Shown here: in pieces, positions 63,400 to 64,000 of the stretch
Position numbering within the stretch: position 1 is the first letter of the stretch
Layout of the letters: each line of letters opens with the position of its first letter
Source: Ceratotherium simum simum
Lineage: Eukaryota; Chordata; Mammalia; Perissodactyla; Rhinocerotidae
Assembly: GCF_000283155.1 (NCBI RefSeq)
Contig: NW_004454193.1
Location: 7,875,466 to 7,939,465 of the forward strand
DNA: 64,000 nucleotides
Direction: 5' to 3'
Position numbers and translations under genes: made by a program
The notes under the pieces: generated by a model
What the model was told of the DNA's origin: nothing
Seen by the model: the letters and a program-made list of their open reading frames with translations, nothing else
Database searches by the model: none

Positions 63400-64000
63400 G
63401 GAAAGGCCCCGGGGCAAACGTGCCCATATAAGTCTTCCGGCGGCGACCGGAAAGAAGGAAGGAGGCAGGGGTCTCTGTCCCCCTGTTGCAGTGGACAAGA
63501 GACAAGGGGCCGAAGGCCTGCGTGCGGACAGGGAGAAGAAATGGGGGTGGGAGGCGAGGGTCACATACTGGCCAGTCTCTGCACCCAACGCCCTCAGGTC
63601 TTGCCACTGCCCCCGCCAAGCCAGGGACGAGAGCGCCAGGCTGGGGTTGCACACGGGCTCCGGGAACGGGCCAACCTGAGCACGACAGCACAGAGGAAGC
63701 ACGCGCGGGGGGCCGGGGATGGGGAAGACGGCGACGACTCGGGGGCTGAGTTCCAGGAACACTTGGGGGCGGGGGTGGCGGCCACTCGGGGAAAACTGGG
63801 CAAGGGGCGGGCAAGAGGACAGGGACGCCACGTCCCGGCCGGCACACGATCACCTCCACACTAGCCACTGGGAAGGGCCCCCCCCCGCCGTGCGCACCGA
63901 GCCCAGCTGCGCCCTGCGAATCCTGCGCCCGGCCGGGTGCGCACCGCCCAGCCGAGGGCGCCGCGGGCCGAGCGGTCGCCAAGGGGCGGGGTGGACGGGC
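63400..64000. other. CpG-rich region at right edge
   Basis: GC and CpG content rise steadily to the window end. Long overlapping frames on both strands here have no recognisable domain and reflect composition. The region probably is the 5' flank of the next metallothionein gene. Confidence 0.6.
63885..63991 (+). promoter_or_regulatory. MRE cluster of a probable next metallothionein gene outside the window
   Basis: Four MRE cores fall within 54 bp at 63891-63897, 63908-63914, 63924-63930 and 63938-63944 (TGCGCAC or TGCGCCC), followed by a GC box GGGGCGGGG at 63983-63991. No TATA box or exon is reached before the window ends. In other mammals MT1 genes follow MT2A on the same strand, so this is most likely an MT1-type promoter. 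The identity and strand of the gene are inferred. Confidence 0.65.

Noticed and set aside
63283..63982. Overlapping frames of up to 198 codons on both strands at the right edge
   Set aside because: Long frames on both strands at once are typical of CpG-rich DNA; no conserved protein motif is visible.

Overview
This is nuclear genomic DNA from a mammal, and almost certainly from a perissodactyl (equid, rhinoceros or tapir). At least twelve copies of the tRNA-derived equine repetitive element (ERE) SINE are spread through the window; their 5' heads read GGCCGGCCCCGTGGC with small variations. They sit among old mammalian repeats (MIR, L2, L1M, MaLR LTRs, hAT-Charlie and Tigger-type DNA elements). 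There is no bacterial, phage, plasmid or CRISPR content. Gene density is low, and most open reading frames are chance or repeat-derived.

The real genes are three metallothioneins, all on the + strand, in the order known from other eutherians: MT4 (26651-28627), MT3 (46753-48027) and MT2A (59418-60119). Each has three coding exons with the same intron phases, a 66-nt middle exon, canonical GT/AG splice sites, a TATA box and a poly(A) signal. All 20 metal-binding cysteines are present in each protein. At the right edge (63891-63944) four metal response element (MRE) cores in a GC-rich tract suggest the promoter of another metallothionein gene, probably MT1-type, lying just outside.

Layout. 1-26500: intergenic and repeat-rich, with a 520-N assembly gap (8257-8776) between two inverted ERE SINEs and a GGAA microsatellite (19398-19600). 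26500-28771: MT4. 28772-46380: intergenic, with L1 fragments, a MER20-like element and a 143-bp tandem duplication (38035-38320). 46380-48152: MT3 with a CpG-rich promoter full of MRE cores. 48153-58980: repeat-dense, with nested LTR/L1/ERE insertions. 58980-60244: MT2A with a classical metal- and stress-responsive promoter. 60245-63400: MIR fragments and a G-quadruplex-type run. 63400-64000: the CpG-rich edge.

The encoded proteins are small cytosolic zinc/copper-binding proteins. MT2A is the broadly expressed, metal- and stress-inducible form, MT3 the brain-enriched form (growth inhibitory factor), and MT4 the form of stratified squamous epithelium. Those expression statements come from knowledge of the families; the sequence shows only gene structure and promoter elements. 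Repeat family names were assigned by eye from remembered consensus patterns, and repeat boundaries are approximate. No wholly novel system was found. The most checkable oddities are the MT3 promoter repeats, residue differences in MT3 and MT4, the tandem duplication, and the gap inside an inverted SINE pair.
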